Shown one piece after another: positions 33,410 through 41,162 of a DNA stretch of 41,213 nt. The notes beneath the pieces were generated by a model. The model did not search any database, was not told the origin of the DNA, and saw only the letters and a list, made by a program, of their open reading frames with translations. The position numbers and the translations under genes are program-made. The stretch's first letter is position 1; the number at the start of each line of letters is the position of its first letter. Origin of the DNA: an uncultured Rhodopila sp. (GTDB taxonomy: Bacteria > Pseudomonadota > Alphaproteobacteria > Acetobacterales > Acetobacteraceae); NCBI RefSeq assembly GCF_903915725.1, contig NZ_CAIWTY010000010.1, positions 1 to 41,213 of the forward strand, in the 5' to 3' direction.

Positions 33410-34248
33410 TGCGGACGGTAGCGCTTCCGGGCGGAGATACGGTCCCGGCTGTCGGGCAGGGAACCTGGAATATGGGCGAGCGCGGCGGCGATACCGCCCG
33501 GGAAGCCGACGCGCTGCGGCTGGGCGCCGATTTGGGCATGACGCTGATCGACACGGCAGAGATGTATGGCTCGGGCGGGGCCGAGGAGGTCGTCGCCCGT
33601 GCCGCCAAGGGCATCCGCGATCGTCTGTTCATCGTCAGCAAGGTGCTGCCGCAGAATGCCTCACGCGCCGGGGTGGCGGCGGCGTGCGAGCGCAGTCTCA
33701 AGCGGCTGAAAACCGACCGGATCGATTTGTATCTGCTGCACTGGCGCGGCAGCCACCCGGTGGCGGAAACGGTGGCGGGGTTCGAGGCGCTGAAGGCGGC
33801 CGGGAAAATCCGCTATTGGGGCGTATCGAACTTCGATGTCGCCGACATGAAGGAAGTGACCGGGTTGCCGGCGGGGGCGGCCTGCGCGACGGACCAGGTG
33901 CTGTATCATCCGGGCAGCCGGGGGATCGAGTTCGACCTGCTGCCCTGGTGCGCCAGTTCCGGGGTGCCGATCATGGCGTATTCGCCTCTGGGGCATGATA
34001 CGCGGCGGTTGCTGCGCTCGCCGGTGCTGCAGGCGATTGCGAAGCGGCGCGGCGATACGCCGGCCCAGGTGGCGATTGCCTGGGGGCTGCGGAGCGGGAT
34101 CGTGATCTCGATCCCGAAGGCGGCGGATGCGGCGCATGTGCGGGAGAACGCGGCGGCGGCCGGCTTGGAACTGACCGAGGACGACCTGGCGGAGATCGAC
34201 GCGGCGCATAAGCCGCCGCAGCGCAAGCAGGCGCTGGACCTGTTGTAG
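33409..34248 (+). CDS. Aldo/keto reductase
   Basis: The 279-residue TIM-barrel oxidoreductase uses NADPH to reduce carbonyls. The catalytic tetrad is complete: Asp48 and Tyr53 in LIDTAEMYGSG, Lys78 in FIVSKVLP, His111 in DLYLLHWRG. GKIRYWGVSNFDVADM and the C-terminal SIPKAADAAHVRENAAA supply the cofactor-binding Ser/Arg-type features. The substrate is unknown. Its ATG shares the A of the preceding dipeptidase stop. The gap to the next gene is 46 bp, so it probably belongs to the same operon as the downstream DCC protein. Confidence 0.94.
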   Translation: MRTVALPGGDTVPAVGQGTWNMGERGGDTAREADALRLGADLGMTLIDTAEMYGSGGAEEVVARAAKGIRDRLFIVSKVLPQNASRAGVAAACERSLKRLKTDRIDLYLLHWRGSHPVAETVAGFEALKAAGKIRYWGVSNFDVADMKEVTGLPAGAACATDQVLYHPGSRGIEFDLLPWCASSGVPIMAYSPLGHDTRRLLRSPVLQAIAKRRGDTPAQVAIAWGLRSGIVISIPKAADAAHVRENAAAAGLELTEDDLAEIDAAHKPPQRKQALDLL

Positions 34249-34294
34249 CCGCGCGGCGGGTTGCCAATCCTCGCTGCGGCCTCATGTGGGTGCG

Positions 34295-34654
34295 ATGGCC
34301 GCAGTAACAGTTTGGTATGATGCCTCGTGTCCCTTGTGCAGCCGGGAAATCGCGCTGATGCGCCGGCTGGATCGGCGCGGCGCAATCGATTTCATCGACA
34401 TTGCCGGCGGTGAGTCGGTCTGTCCGATCGATCGCGGCGCCCTGCTGGAACGGTTCCATGCGCGGGAGGGCGGGACGATGCTGTCCGGCGCCGCCGCCTT
34501 CGCGGCCATGTGGCGCGCGATCCCGCTGCTGCGCGCGCTCGGCCTGCTGGCCCGGAATGATGGCGTGTTGCGGGCGTTGGAGCGGGCGTATCTCGGCTTC
34601 CTGAAAATCCGGCCGGTGTCGCCTGTCCTGGCGGCGAGCCGCGGGCAGCCGTGA
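34295..34654 (+). CDS. DCC-family thiol-disulfide oxidoreductase-like protein (DUF393)
   Basis: The 119-residue product opens with VTVWYDASCPLCSREIALMRRLD, the diagnostic YDxxCPxC motif of DUF393, with a CxxC at residues 12-15. It continues with IDFIDIAGGE and the LLERFHAREGGTMLSGAAAFAAMWRAIP block, in which the conserved G-x-x-A-F-x-x-L/M-W is kept. A redox role is inferred from the CxxC. A GTG at 34286 could add three residues. The stop overlaps the next start (GTGATG), so it is coupled to the DUF3429 gene. Confidence 0.9.
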   Translation: MAAVTVWYDASCPLCSREIALMRRLDRRGAIDFIDIAGGESVCPIDRGALLERFHAREGGTMLSGAAAFAAMWRAIPLLRALGLLARNDGVLRALERAYLGFLKIRPVSPVLAASRGQP

Positions 34655-35064
34655 TGCCGCGGCTGGTGCTAGCCTATGGCTTGCTCGGACTGATCCCGTT
34701 CCTCGCACCTCCGCTGATCGGCTTTGCCCTGCCCGGCGCCAGGGCTTTGGCAGGCACGGTGCTGGCGCTCTACGCGGCGTTGATCCTGTCGTTTCTGGGC
34801 GGCGCACGCTGGGGCCAGGCGGTCGGCCGCCCCGTGCCGGATGCCGGCGTCGTTTCTTTGGCGATGCTGCCGAGTTTGGCGGGGCTCGGGCTTTTGCTCG
34901 CGCCGGGCGGGGTGCGGCTGCCGCTGCTCGCCGCGGCGTTGGCGCTGCACTGGCTGTGGGACGTTCGCAGCACGGGCCTGCCGGCGTGGTATCCGCGGTT
35001 GCGGTCGTTGCTGACCGCGGGGGCGGTGCTCGGGTTGCTGGCCGGCGCGGTTACGCTGGCATGA
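34651..35064 (+). CDS. DUF3429 membrane protein
   Basis: The 137-residue product has four to five hydrophobic helices and the DUF3429 wording: YGLLGLIPFLAPP near the start, ALYAALILSFLGGARWG in the middle, and ALHWLWDVRSTGLPAWYPRLRSLLT toward the end. Function is unknown. DUF3429 genes in alphaproteobacteria are often found near DUF393 or photolyase and short-chain dehydrogenase genes, as here. Start may be the GTG at 34651 or the ATG at 34654. Both overlap the previous stop. Its own TGA overlaps the next ATG. Confidence 0.88.
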   Translation: MMPRLVLAYGLLGLIPFLAPPLIGFALPGARALAGTVLALYAALILSFLGGARWGQAVGRPVPDAGVVSLAMLPSLAGLGLLLAPGGVRLPLLAAALALHWLWDVRSTGLPAWYPRLRSLLTAGAVLGLLAGAVTLA

Positions 35065-35774
35065 TGCCGGATCTGGCCGTTGTCGTTGGCGCGTCGGGCG
35101 GCATCGGGAGGGCCATCGCGGAGCGGATGCGCGATCAGGGCCACCGGGTCGTGGCGGTGTCCCGCCGCCGCCCGGACGGCTGGCCCGCCGGCGAGTGGAT
35201 CGCGGCGGATATCCTTGATGACGCGACATTGGCCGCCGCCGCGGCACGGCTCCGCGAGACCGGGGTCGTGACCCGCATCATCGTTGCCGCGGGGATGTTG
35301 CACGGGTCAGGCGTCTCGCCGGAAAAGTCGATGCGGGCGATAACCCTGGAGTCGCTGACAACGCTGTTCGCGGTCAACGCGGCGGGCCCGGCGATGGTCG
35401 CCAAGCATCTGCTGCCGCTGACGCCGCGCGATCGTCCGGGGCTGTTCGCGGCGCTGTCGGCGCGCGTCGGCAGCATCGGGGACAACCGGCTGGGCGGTTG
35501 GTACGCCTACCGCGCCTCGAAGGCGGCGCTGAACATGTTGATCCGGACGCTGGCGATCGAACATCGGCGCTCGCGGCCGCTGGGGGTCTGCGTGGCGTTG
35601 CATCCCGGCACGGTCGAAACGGCACTGAGCGCGCCGTTCCGGTCGGGCGTGGCCGCCGACAGGCTGTTCAGCCCCGGGCAGGCGGCGGAGGCCCTGCTTG
35701 CGGTGATGGACGGGCTGGGGCCGGACGCCAACGGCGGGTTTTATGCCTGGGATGGCTCGCCGATTCCGTGGTGA
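35061..35774 (+). CDS. Short-chain dehydrogenase/reductase, CsgA-like
   Basis: The 237-residue product has the SDR dinucleotide motif VVGASGGIG (about 8-16), an Asp-rich second strand (AADILDD at 49-53) and catalytic Tyr150/Lys154 in YAYRASK, with an active-site Ser expected in ALSARVGSIGDN. The late motif LHPGTVETALSAPF and the C-terminal FYAWDGSPIPW are typical of the C-factor-like SDR group. The usual NNAG is replaced by VAAGML, as is common in this group. It is the last gene of the overlapping run from 32381. ATGA links it to the DUF3429 gene. Confidence 0.9.
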   Translation: MMPDLAVVVGASGGIGRAIAERMRDQGHRVVAVSRRRPDGWPAGEWIAADILDDATLAAAAARLRETGVVTRIIVAAGMLHGSGVSPEKSMRAITLESLTTLFAVNAAGPAMVAKHLLPLTPRDRPGLFAALSARVGSIGDNRLGGWYAYRASKAALNMLIRTLAIEHRRSRPLGVCVALHPGTVETALSAPFRSGVAADRLFSPGQAAEALLAVMDGLGPDANGGFYAWDGSPIPW

Positions 35775-36617
35775 CGCTGCGTATCCGCCATCGCCCCGGG
35801 ATCGCGGTGTTGTCTGCGCCGCCCCCGCCGCATCGATCGGCTGAACCGCCATACGCGCAGTGCTGGATCGGCTTCACGTTGGGCCAAAGCGAGGCAGCAT
35901 AATGTTTGCCCGCTTCAGCTCTTCCGATCCTGGCCGGCGCCTCGTTCGTCGTTGGCTCTTGATGATGTTGGGCCGTTTGAGTGCATTAAGCGAACACACC
36001 TCCTGAATTTAGATTGTACTCAGGTCACGCGATATAAATCAAAAAAGAATTTGGCGCTTGTGCCCGACCGCAAGCGCATTCCTGCTATGCAATACGCGAG
36101 ATTGGCGCTTCTCCAGTGCAAAAAACTTTCGTACTAGGATTGACACGATACCCACGTAGACTTAGACCATTGGTAGTTCGTAACTGGGGGATCAGCATGT
36201 TCCCGGTATGATGTCGTTTCATCCGCGATCACCTAAGCTTTGTTGGATAAAAACATGATCGCCGAACTAGACAAGTTGGCGATATGGCAATATTTGTACT
36301 TTGTCTACCATGAAAAAGGCGATGATACGTTTCTAGGTATCGAAATGGAGTGGCATATGACATGAATCGACGCAAAGAAGGTATCTGTACTAACCCTGCG
36401 ACTTCAAACTATCGGTAGTTATCTTCCCCGGGTACGGATTGGGATTTCGTACTGCCGAATGGAAGTATGGATCGGTAGATCCGTGCAAGGGAAAAGGCGC
36501 TGCCAAAGCGGCTGGCGGCAAACTTTTACAGGGGCCGTTCGGTCAATGACTGGAACGCACTGAGGAAGCTTGTCTAAAATAATGTCGTGTAATCGTTCAA
36601 TCTGCGAGGGAAAAGCC
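35775..36617. other. AT-richer gene-poor region, possible acquired sequence
   Basis: About 840 bases without a convincing gene. From about 35940 the GC content drops clearly below that of the flanks. Tiny frames with start signals exist: 35902-36006 (34 codons, GAGG before the ATG, Arg-rich then hydrophobic) and 36255-36365 (36 codons, acidic/aromatic). Neither resembles a known family. TTGACA at 36140-36145 with TAGACC 17 bases later is a possible weak promoter. The composition continues into the PEP-CTERM-type gene that follows. Confidence 0.4.
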
Positions 36618-37361
36618 ATGACTACAAGAAAGTTGATCTTTGCTGCCGCAACAGCCTGGCTTGGGCTGGGTTGCGCGCCGGGCGTGGCAGCGCCGACATC
36701 TTGGAATGCAGCAGGTGACTTCAGCACTACTGCCAACCCAAACGGACAATGGTCCTACGGCTTTCTGGTTGTGCAGGCCGGAGCGCTGACCAACGATTTC
36801 GTTTTGTCGACTCAGACATCTTCGGGCGTTGACCCAGTAACGGGGGTCCAGCAAACTGGTTGGGTTTGTGATTATTGTGACATTTGGAAGAATGCCGCAA
36901 CCGTGCGTGCGTATGGGGTTGGTGTCGGTCAAATCGGTCTGGACTCGGACTATGGCGATTCAAGTACAATCCGATGGACCGCTCCGAGCGCCGCGGTATA
37001 TAGTATATCGGGCTCTTTCGGCTCGTCGGGATCGGGTACTGGTCCAAGTGGGGCAGGTTGGGAGTGGGGCACGGGAACTAGAAGCGTATCGATTGATGGC
37101 CAGCAGGTTTGGAGCGAAACGGGAGACGAATGGACGCCACTGGGCAGCCAATTCTCGTTCAACGAGACTCTTGCGGCCGGTGCCACAATTGACTTCACAG
37201 TTTGGGGCAATTCCGGCTGTTGCGGCAATACTGAGATCGACGCAACGATTTCGACGGTTGTGGAACCATCAAGCGCGATCATGACACTGGTTGGGCTGGT
37301 TGGTGTCAGGTCATTCCGTCGTCGGAAGGTCAGCCGATTGCGCAGCGTGAGCGAAGCCTGA
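36618..37361 (+). CDS. PEP-CTERM-like secreted protein
   Basis: The 247-residue product has a signal peptide (MTTRKLIFAAATAWLGLGCAPGVAA), a beta-rich Gly/Ser/Thr/Trp-rich mature domain with paired cysteines (VCDYCD, GCCGN), and a C-terminal tripartite sorting tail: VEPSS at 215-219, a short hydrophobic helix and RRRK at 234-237. This is the PEP-CTERM arrangement, with V in place of the first P. Such proteins are processed by exosortase and linked to exopolysaccharide or surface display. GAGGGA precedes the ATG at 36618. The gene is noticeably lower in GC than its neighbours, suggesting recent acquisition. No exosortase is in this window. Confidence 0.8.
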   Translation: MTTRKLIFAAATAWLGLGCAPGVAAPTSWNAAGDFSTTANPNGQWSYGFLVVQAGALTNDFVLSTQTSSGVDPVTGVQQTGWVCDYCDIWKNAATVRAYGVGVGQIGLDSDYGDSSTIRWTAPSAAVYSISGSFGSSGSGTGPSGAGWEWGTGTRSVSIDGQQVWSETGDEWTPLGSQFSFNETLAAGATIDFTVWGNSGCCGNTEIDATISTVVEPSSAIMTLVGLVGVRSFRRRKVSRLRSVSEA

Positions 37362-37384
37362 ACCGCTGTCGATCATCAGACGGT

Positions 37385-37571
37385 CCGGCCGGGAGCTGCC
37401 GCGAGCGATTGATACGAAGTTGCAACTAATTACCGCGCACGAGTTCTATGCGTCGATCTCGCCGATCATCGCCCCGGGTTGGAAGCCGTTCTACCCCGCC
37501 GAAGCTTGAGGCGTTCCTCCCGGAAGGAGGAACGCCTCTACCGTCATCGGCTTGTTCCTGGTCGTCGCCAT
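37385..37571 (-). pseudogene. Degenerate Uma2-family (DUF820) endonuclease, 5' part
   Basis: On the minus strand the ATG at 37571 starts MATTRNKPMTVEAFL, the standard Uma2 N-terminus. A shift of frame gives EERLKLR, then the original frame resumes as NGFQPGAMIGEIDA, stop, NSCAVI, which mirrors the family's FDGFQPVAMTGGTxAHNxI. At least two indels and two stop codons interrupt it and the rest of the gene is absent. It abuts the end of the low-GC island. Confidence 0.65.
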
Positions 37572-37621
37572 AAAGCGGAGGATGAAACGGGGCGCTCCAC
37601 CCGGATGCAACTGGCGGCGCC

Positions 37622-38485
37622 CTACGTATCCGCCAGAGCCGCCAAAATCGCATCCCGCGCCGCCGTATCCCCCGCCGCATGCACCGGCTGAATCGCCACA
37701 TGCGTCGCACCCGAATCGAAATGCGCCCGCAGCCCGGCCTTCACCTGATCGGCCGTACCCCACAACACGATCTGGTCGATGAACGCATCCGACCCGCCGT
37801 TCGCCAGGTCGGCCTCGGTGAATCCCATCCCGAGCCAGGCGTTACGGTAATTGTCCAGCACCATGTAGCGGGACAGCTCCTCCCGTCCCAGCGCCCTCGC
37901 CCGCGCCGGATCGGTTTCGATCGTTACTTTCTGCTCGATCGCCAGCCATTTGTGCGGACCGAGGATCTTCGCCGCCTCCGCGGTATGTTTCGGGATCGTG
38001 TTGTAGGGCACCGCGCCCTGCGTCAACTGCCCGGCCAGCTTCAGCATCAGCGGCCCGAGCGCCGCGATGCAAATCGGGAAATCCGCCGCGCCCGCCTCGC
38101 CTTTGGTGATGGCATTAAGATACGCCCGCATCGCCGGAACCGGCTTTTCATAGACGTGGCCGCGAATGCCCTCGACCATCGGCACATGGCTGACACCCAG
38201 GCCGAGGATGAAACGGCCGCCATACAGGTCGTTCAGGCTGATCATGCCGCGCCGCGCAGTGAAGGCATCGCGGGCGTAGATCGAGGCGATGGAACTGCCG
38301 ATCTTCAGGGCTGTCGTTTGGGAGAGCATGTAGCCGGCGAGCGTGAAGGATTCGTAGCCGCGGGATTCCGGATACCACAGCGTATCGAAGCCGAGCCGCT
38401 CGACGGTTTTGGCGAAAGCGGCCACCGGCGCCGGGCCGGGGTGCTTGTCGGGGGAGTACCAAACTCCGAGGCGTCCGAGTTTCAT
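37622..38485 (-). CDS. LLM-class (luciferase-like, F420/FMN-type) flavin-dependent oxidoreductase
   Basis: The 287-residue product is a bacterial-luciferase-like TIM barrel: LGRLGVWYSPDKHPGPAPVAAFAKTVERLGFDTLWYPES, then TTALKIGSSIASIYARDAFTARRGMISLNDLYGGRFILGLGVSH, and a C-terminal LWGTADQVKAGLRAHFDSGATHVAIQPV. These are the substrate and flavin-binding blocks of the LLM family, some of which use F420 rather than FMN. The cofactor cannot be settled here. Two in-frame starts exist. I prefer the ATG at 38485 because AGG lies at a better distance from it than from the ATG at 38494. Confidence 0.92.
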   Translation of the reverse strand: MKLGRLGVWYSPDKHPGPAPVAAFAKTVERLGFDTLWYPESRGYESFTLAGYMLSQTTALKIGSSIASIYARDAFTARRGMISLNDLYGGRFILGLGVSHVPMVEGIRGHVYEKPVPAMRAYLNAITKGEAGAADFPICIAALGPLMLKLAGQLTQGAVPYNTIPKHTAEAAKILGPHKWLAIEQKVTIETDPARARALGREELSRYMVLDNYRNAWLGMGFTEADLANGGSDAFIDQIVLWGTADQVKAGLRAHFDSGATHVAIQPVHAAGDTAARDAILAALADT

Positions 38486-38541
38486 TGCTGCCATCCTGTC
38501 GTGCTGTTTTTCACGGTATCGCCGTTACCAACGCTCCGGCG

Positions 38542-38820
38542 TCACCAGTCTTCCTTGAGCGCCGCCTCGCGTTCGGGATTCGCCGCGGCCACGCTGTCCC
38601 GCGCCGCGCGGTGGGCGTCGAGGATCGCCGGCCGCGAAACACCGCCGGACGCGCCGGCGTTGAGAATCGAAGCCAGCGACACGTCGCCGAACCCCGCCCG
38701 CAGATGGGACGGGACGCCGCCCTCGCCGCGCAGGATCGCCATGATTCCGGCATCGCCGATCGGCTCGTTGCTCGCATCCTCGACCGCATGCCGGATGGCA
38801 AGTATGCCCGTTTCGACCAT
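38542..38820 (-). CDS. Hypothetical protein, 92 residues
   Basis: I do not recognise this product. It is soluble, without signal peptide or membrane helix, and ends in a charged helix (HRAARDSVAAANPEREAALKEDW). Stretches such as GDAGIMAILRGEGGVPSHLRAGFGDVSLASILNAGASGGVSRPAILDAHRAARDS look like real protein. It starts 8 bp after the DUF29 stop on the same strand, consistent with an operon, but the ribosome-binding site is weak. It might be the remnant of a longer gene. Confidence 0.45.
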   Translation of the reverse strand: MVETGILAIRHAVEDASNEPIGDAGIMAILRGEGGVPSHLRAGFGDVSLASILNAGASGGVSRPAILDAHRAARDSVAAANPEREAALKEDW

Positions 38821-38828
38821 CTGCTCGC

Positions 38829-39269
38829 TCAGCCCTGCCCGGGCCAGAAATCCTCCGCCGCAAGCTCGTCGAACGTCCAGGGACAGGTAGCGGGGAAGGT
38901 CTCTTCCGCCAGGCCGGTTTCAGCATAGGCCTCCCCTCGCGCATCGCCGTAGGCAGCGCTGAGGACTTCCGGAACCTTCGGCTTCAGGCTCGGATTGTCC
39001 GCGAGGTGGCGTGCCAGCGCCCGGCGCTGATTGCGAATCGTGACCTCCCAACTCGCCCCGCGCCGCCCGGGCTGGAACTGCCATTTGAGCAGATGCAGCA
39101 GCAGCACGGACAGGCGGCTGAGCAGTTCGCGCTTTTCAGCCTTCCCCATGCTCTCGATTTCCTCGGCGATGTGCTCGATGTCCGCATCGGACAGTTTGCC
39201 GGCACGCAGCAACCGGGCCTGCTCATTGGCCCAGGCGAAGAAATCCTGGTCATAGAGGGTGTTGCTCAT
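38829..39269 (-). CDS. DUF29-family protein
   Basis: The 146-residue product has the complete DUF29 layout: LYDQDFFAWANEQARLLRAGKLSDADIEHIAEEIESMGKAEKRELLSRLSVLLLHLLKWQFQP, then SWEVTIRNQRRALARHLADNPSLKP and the closing YAETGLAEETFPATCPWTFDELAAEDFWP. It is a small helical cytoplasmic protein of unknown role, often present in several copies in cyanobacteria and alphaproteobacteria. The ATG at 39269 has AAGG upstream. An earlier one at 39284 would overlap that site. Confidence 0.92.
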   Translation of the reverse strand: MSNTLYDQDFFAWANEQARLLRAGKLSDADIEHIAEEIESMGKAEKRELLSRLSVLLLHLLKWQFQPGRRGASWEVTIRNQRRALARHLADNPSLKPKVPEVLSAAYGDARGEAYAETGLAEETFPATCPWTFDELAAEDFWPGQG

Positions 39270-39321
39270 GCCGCCTTGTAGCACAATCCAGTCAGCCGGT
39301 CACATGGAGCCGATAGACGTC

Positions 39322-40950
39322 TCACCGCCGCAGCACCGGCGACGGGATGCTTTCGATCATGACGTTGACCACCGCCGGCTTGCCGCTGGCCAGCGAGCGC
39401 TCGATCGCGCCCGGCAATTCGTCCGCGCCGGTGACCAGTTCCCCGTGCCCGCCCAACGCCGCCGCCACCAGGTCGTAGCGCGTGGCGTCCAGCTCGCAGC
39501 CATGCGCGCGGTTCGGGCCGTAGTCGCGGACCTGCAGGTTATACTCCGCGTTCCAGCGGCAATCGTTGCCGACGATCGCCACGTACGGCAGGTCCAGCCG
39601 CACCGCCGTTTCGATCTCCGACATATGGAAGCCGAAGGTGCCGTCGCCCAGCACCGCGAACACGGGGGCGGACCGCTCCACCACCCGCGCGCCGGCCGCC
39701 ATCGGCAAAGACGAGCCGATGGAGCCGGCCACGCCGTTGATCATGCGGCGGTCATTGCGCAGGATACTTTGGCCCCATTGCGAGAACTCGCCGCCGTCGC
39801 AGATCAGCACGCTGTCGGGATCGCGCGCCAGGAAGGGCTGCAGCGCATGAAATACCTGCGCCGGATGCAGCCGCGCCTCGGTCTGCGACACCAGATCGGC
39901 CCATTCGGCCGGACGGTCGTCGAAGCAGGATCGTGCCTCGGCCAGCCATCCGGCATCGCCGAGCCCGCGTCCGGCGCCCCGCGCGATCAGGGTTTCGGCC
40001 GCCGGCCACGTATCGGCGACGCAGCCGAACGCCAGACCGCGCGACCGTGCCGCGCGGTCCAGGATCGCGCCATCCGGGTCGATGGCGATGAAGCGGCAAT
40101 CGGCGGCGAACGGGGCCTGCCCGAACTTCAAGGTGAAATCCAGCGCCTTGCCGAGCAGCAGCACCGTATCGGTGCGCTTCGCCACGTCGGCGTAGGCGCC
40201 GAGGCTGGCGTCGTTGAACCCGCGCGGTCCCTCGCTGAGGCAGGCGGGGATGGACAGCGTCTGTTCGATCCGCCGCAGCAGGTCGCGGCCGGGCCTTGTT
40301 GCCAGCGCCGGAGCGCCGATGAGCAGCGGCTGTTTCGCTGTCGCCAGCAGCGCGAGGATGGCGTCGGCGGCAGCATCGGAGAAAGGCAGCGAAGGCGCGG
40401 CAAAATCGGAGTCCGCCGGCCAGATCACGGCATCCTCGGGCACGCGCACATCGAGCAGGTCCGACGGCAGGCTGAGATGCACTGGTCCGGGTCGCCCTGA
40501 CGTCGACAGGAGGATGGCCTTCGCCACATCCATCCCAATACGCGCGGTATCGGTCGCCATCCAGGCGGCCTTGGTCACCGGCGCCGCCATCTCCACCTGC
40601 CGCAGTTCCTGAAAGCCGCCGCGGCCGATCTGATCGGTTTCGGTGTGGCCGGAGATCAGCAGCATCGGCGATTCCTGGCCGAGGGCGGTGAACAAGGCGC
40701 CGACGGCGTTGGCATGGCCGGGACCGCCGGTGACCCAGGCGATGCCCGGGCGCCCGGTCAAACGTCCGTATGCATCCGCCATGTGGACCGTTGCGGCCTC
40801 GTGCCGGACGTGCATCAGGCGCAGCTTCGTTTCCAGCGCAGCGTCGAACAGCGACATGATGTGGTTGCCGGACAATGTGAAGATGTCGGGCAGGTCCGCG
40901 CGTTCCAGAGTGCGCGCCACGATGTCGGCGCCGCGCAGGGTGGCGGTCAT
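39322..40950 (-). CDS. Thiamine pyrophosphate-dependent enzyme, acetolactate synthase-like
   Basis: The 542-residue product has the three domains of the decarboxylase/POX group. The N-terminal PYR domain carries the catalytic Glu51 in VRHEAATVHMADAYGR and GGPGHANAV. The central domain (about 190-330) is Rossmann-like. The C-terminal PP domain has the ThDP-Mg motif GDG (435-437) through Asn462 in VAIVGND. The substrate may be a 2-oxo acid or an oxalyl-CoA-like thioester, as the group includes acetolactate synthase, benzoylformate decarboxylase and oxalyl-CoA decarboxylase. No small regulatory IlvH subunit is adjacent, so it is unlikely to be the biosynthetic IlvB. Confidence 0.92.
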   Translation of the reverse strand: MTATLRGADIVARTLERADLPDIFTLSGNHIMSLFDAALETKLRLMHVRHEAATVHMADAYGRLTGRPGIAWVTGGPGHANAVGALFTALGQESPMLLISGHTETDQIGRGGFQELRQVEMAAPVTKAAWMATDTARIGMDVAKAILLSTSGRPGPVHLSLPSDLLDVRVPEDAVIWPADSDFAAPSLPFSDAAADAILALLATAKQPLLIGAPALATRPGRDLLRRIEQTLSIPACLSEGPRGFNDASLGAYADVAKRTDTVLLLGKALDFTLKFGQAPFAADCRFIAIDPDGAILDRAARSRGLAFGCVADTWPAAETLIARGAGRGLGDAGWLAEARSCFDDRPAEWADLVSQTEARLHPAQVFHALQPFLARDPDSVLICDGGEFSQWGQSILRNDRRMINGVAGSIGSSLPMAAGARVVERSAPVFAVLGDGTFGFHMSEIETAVRLDLPYVAIVGNDCRWNAEYNLQVRDYGPNRAHGCELDATRYDLVAAALGGHGELVTGADELPGAIERSLASGKPAVVNVMIESIPSPVLRR

Positions 40951-40967
40951 GCGGGGCGGCCCCCATT

Positions 40968-41034
40968 CGTCATGGCCCAGCTTGTCCGGGCCACCTGTGC
41001 CAGCACCCTGCCGCGGACAAGCCGGGCCATGACG
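40968..41034. repeat. Inverted repeat, family 2, copy B
   Basis: Starts CGTCATGGCCCAGCTTG and ends CAAGCCGGGCCATGACG. The middle contains CAGCACCCTGCCGCGG, the reverse complement of the loop of the copy at 25396-25477. The two copies are thus the same small element with the core inverted. Arms here carry a few mismatches. Confidence 0.8.
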
Positions 41035-41162
41035 AGCAGAGAACGACGCCTGCCAACGGCTTGTCCCGGGCCGCTTAGGGCCCGTCCGGGAACTATCGAA
41101 TCGCGTTGCCGCCCTGAACGTGCCGGATTCTCGGCGGACTCGTTGGACGATATCATCGTGGG

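Noticed and set aside
36419..36736. 105-codon minus-strand frame over the start of the PEP-CTERM gene
   Set aside because: Overlaps the signal peptide region of a better supported gene; no family wording.
37508..37538. Perfect 13-bp stem with 5-base loop, terminator-like
   Set aside because: No U-run on either side, and the two arms correspond to codons for VEAFL and EERLK of the Uma2 remnant, so the symmetry comes from ordinary coding sequence.
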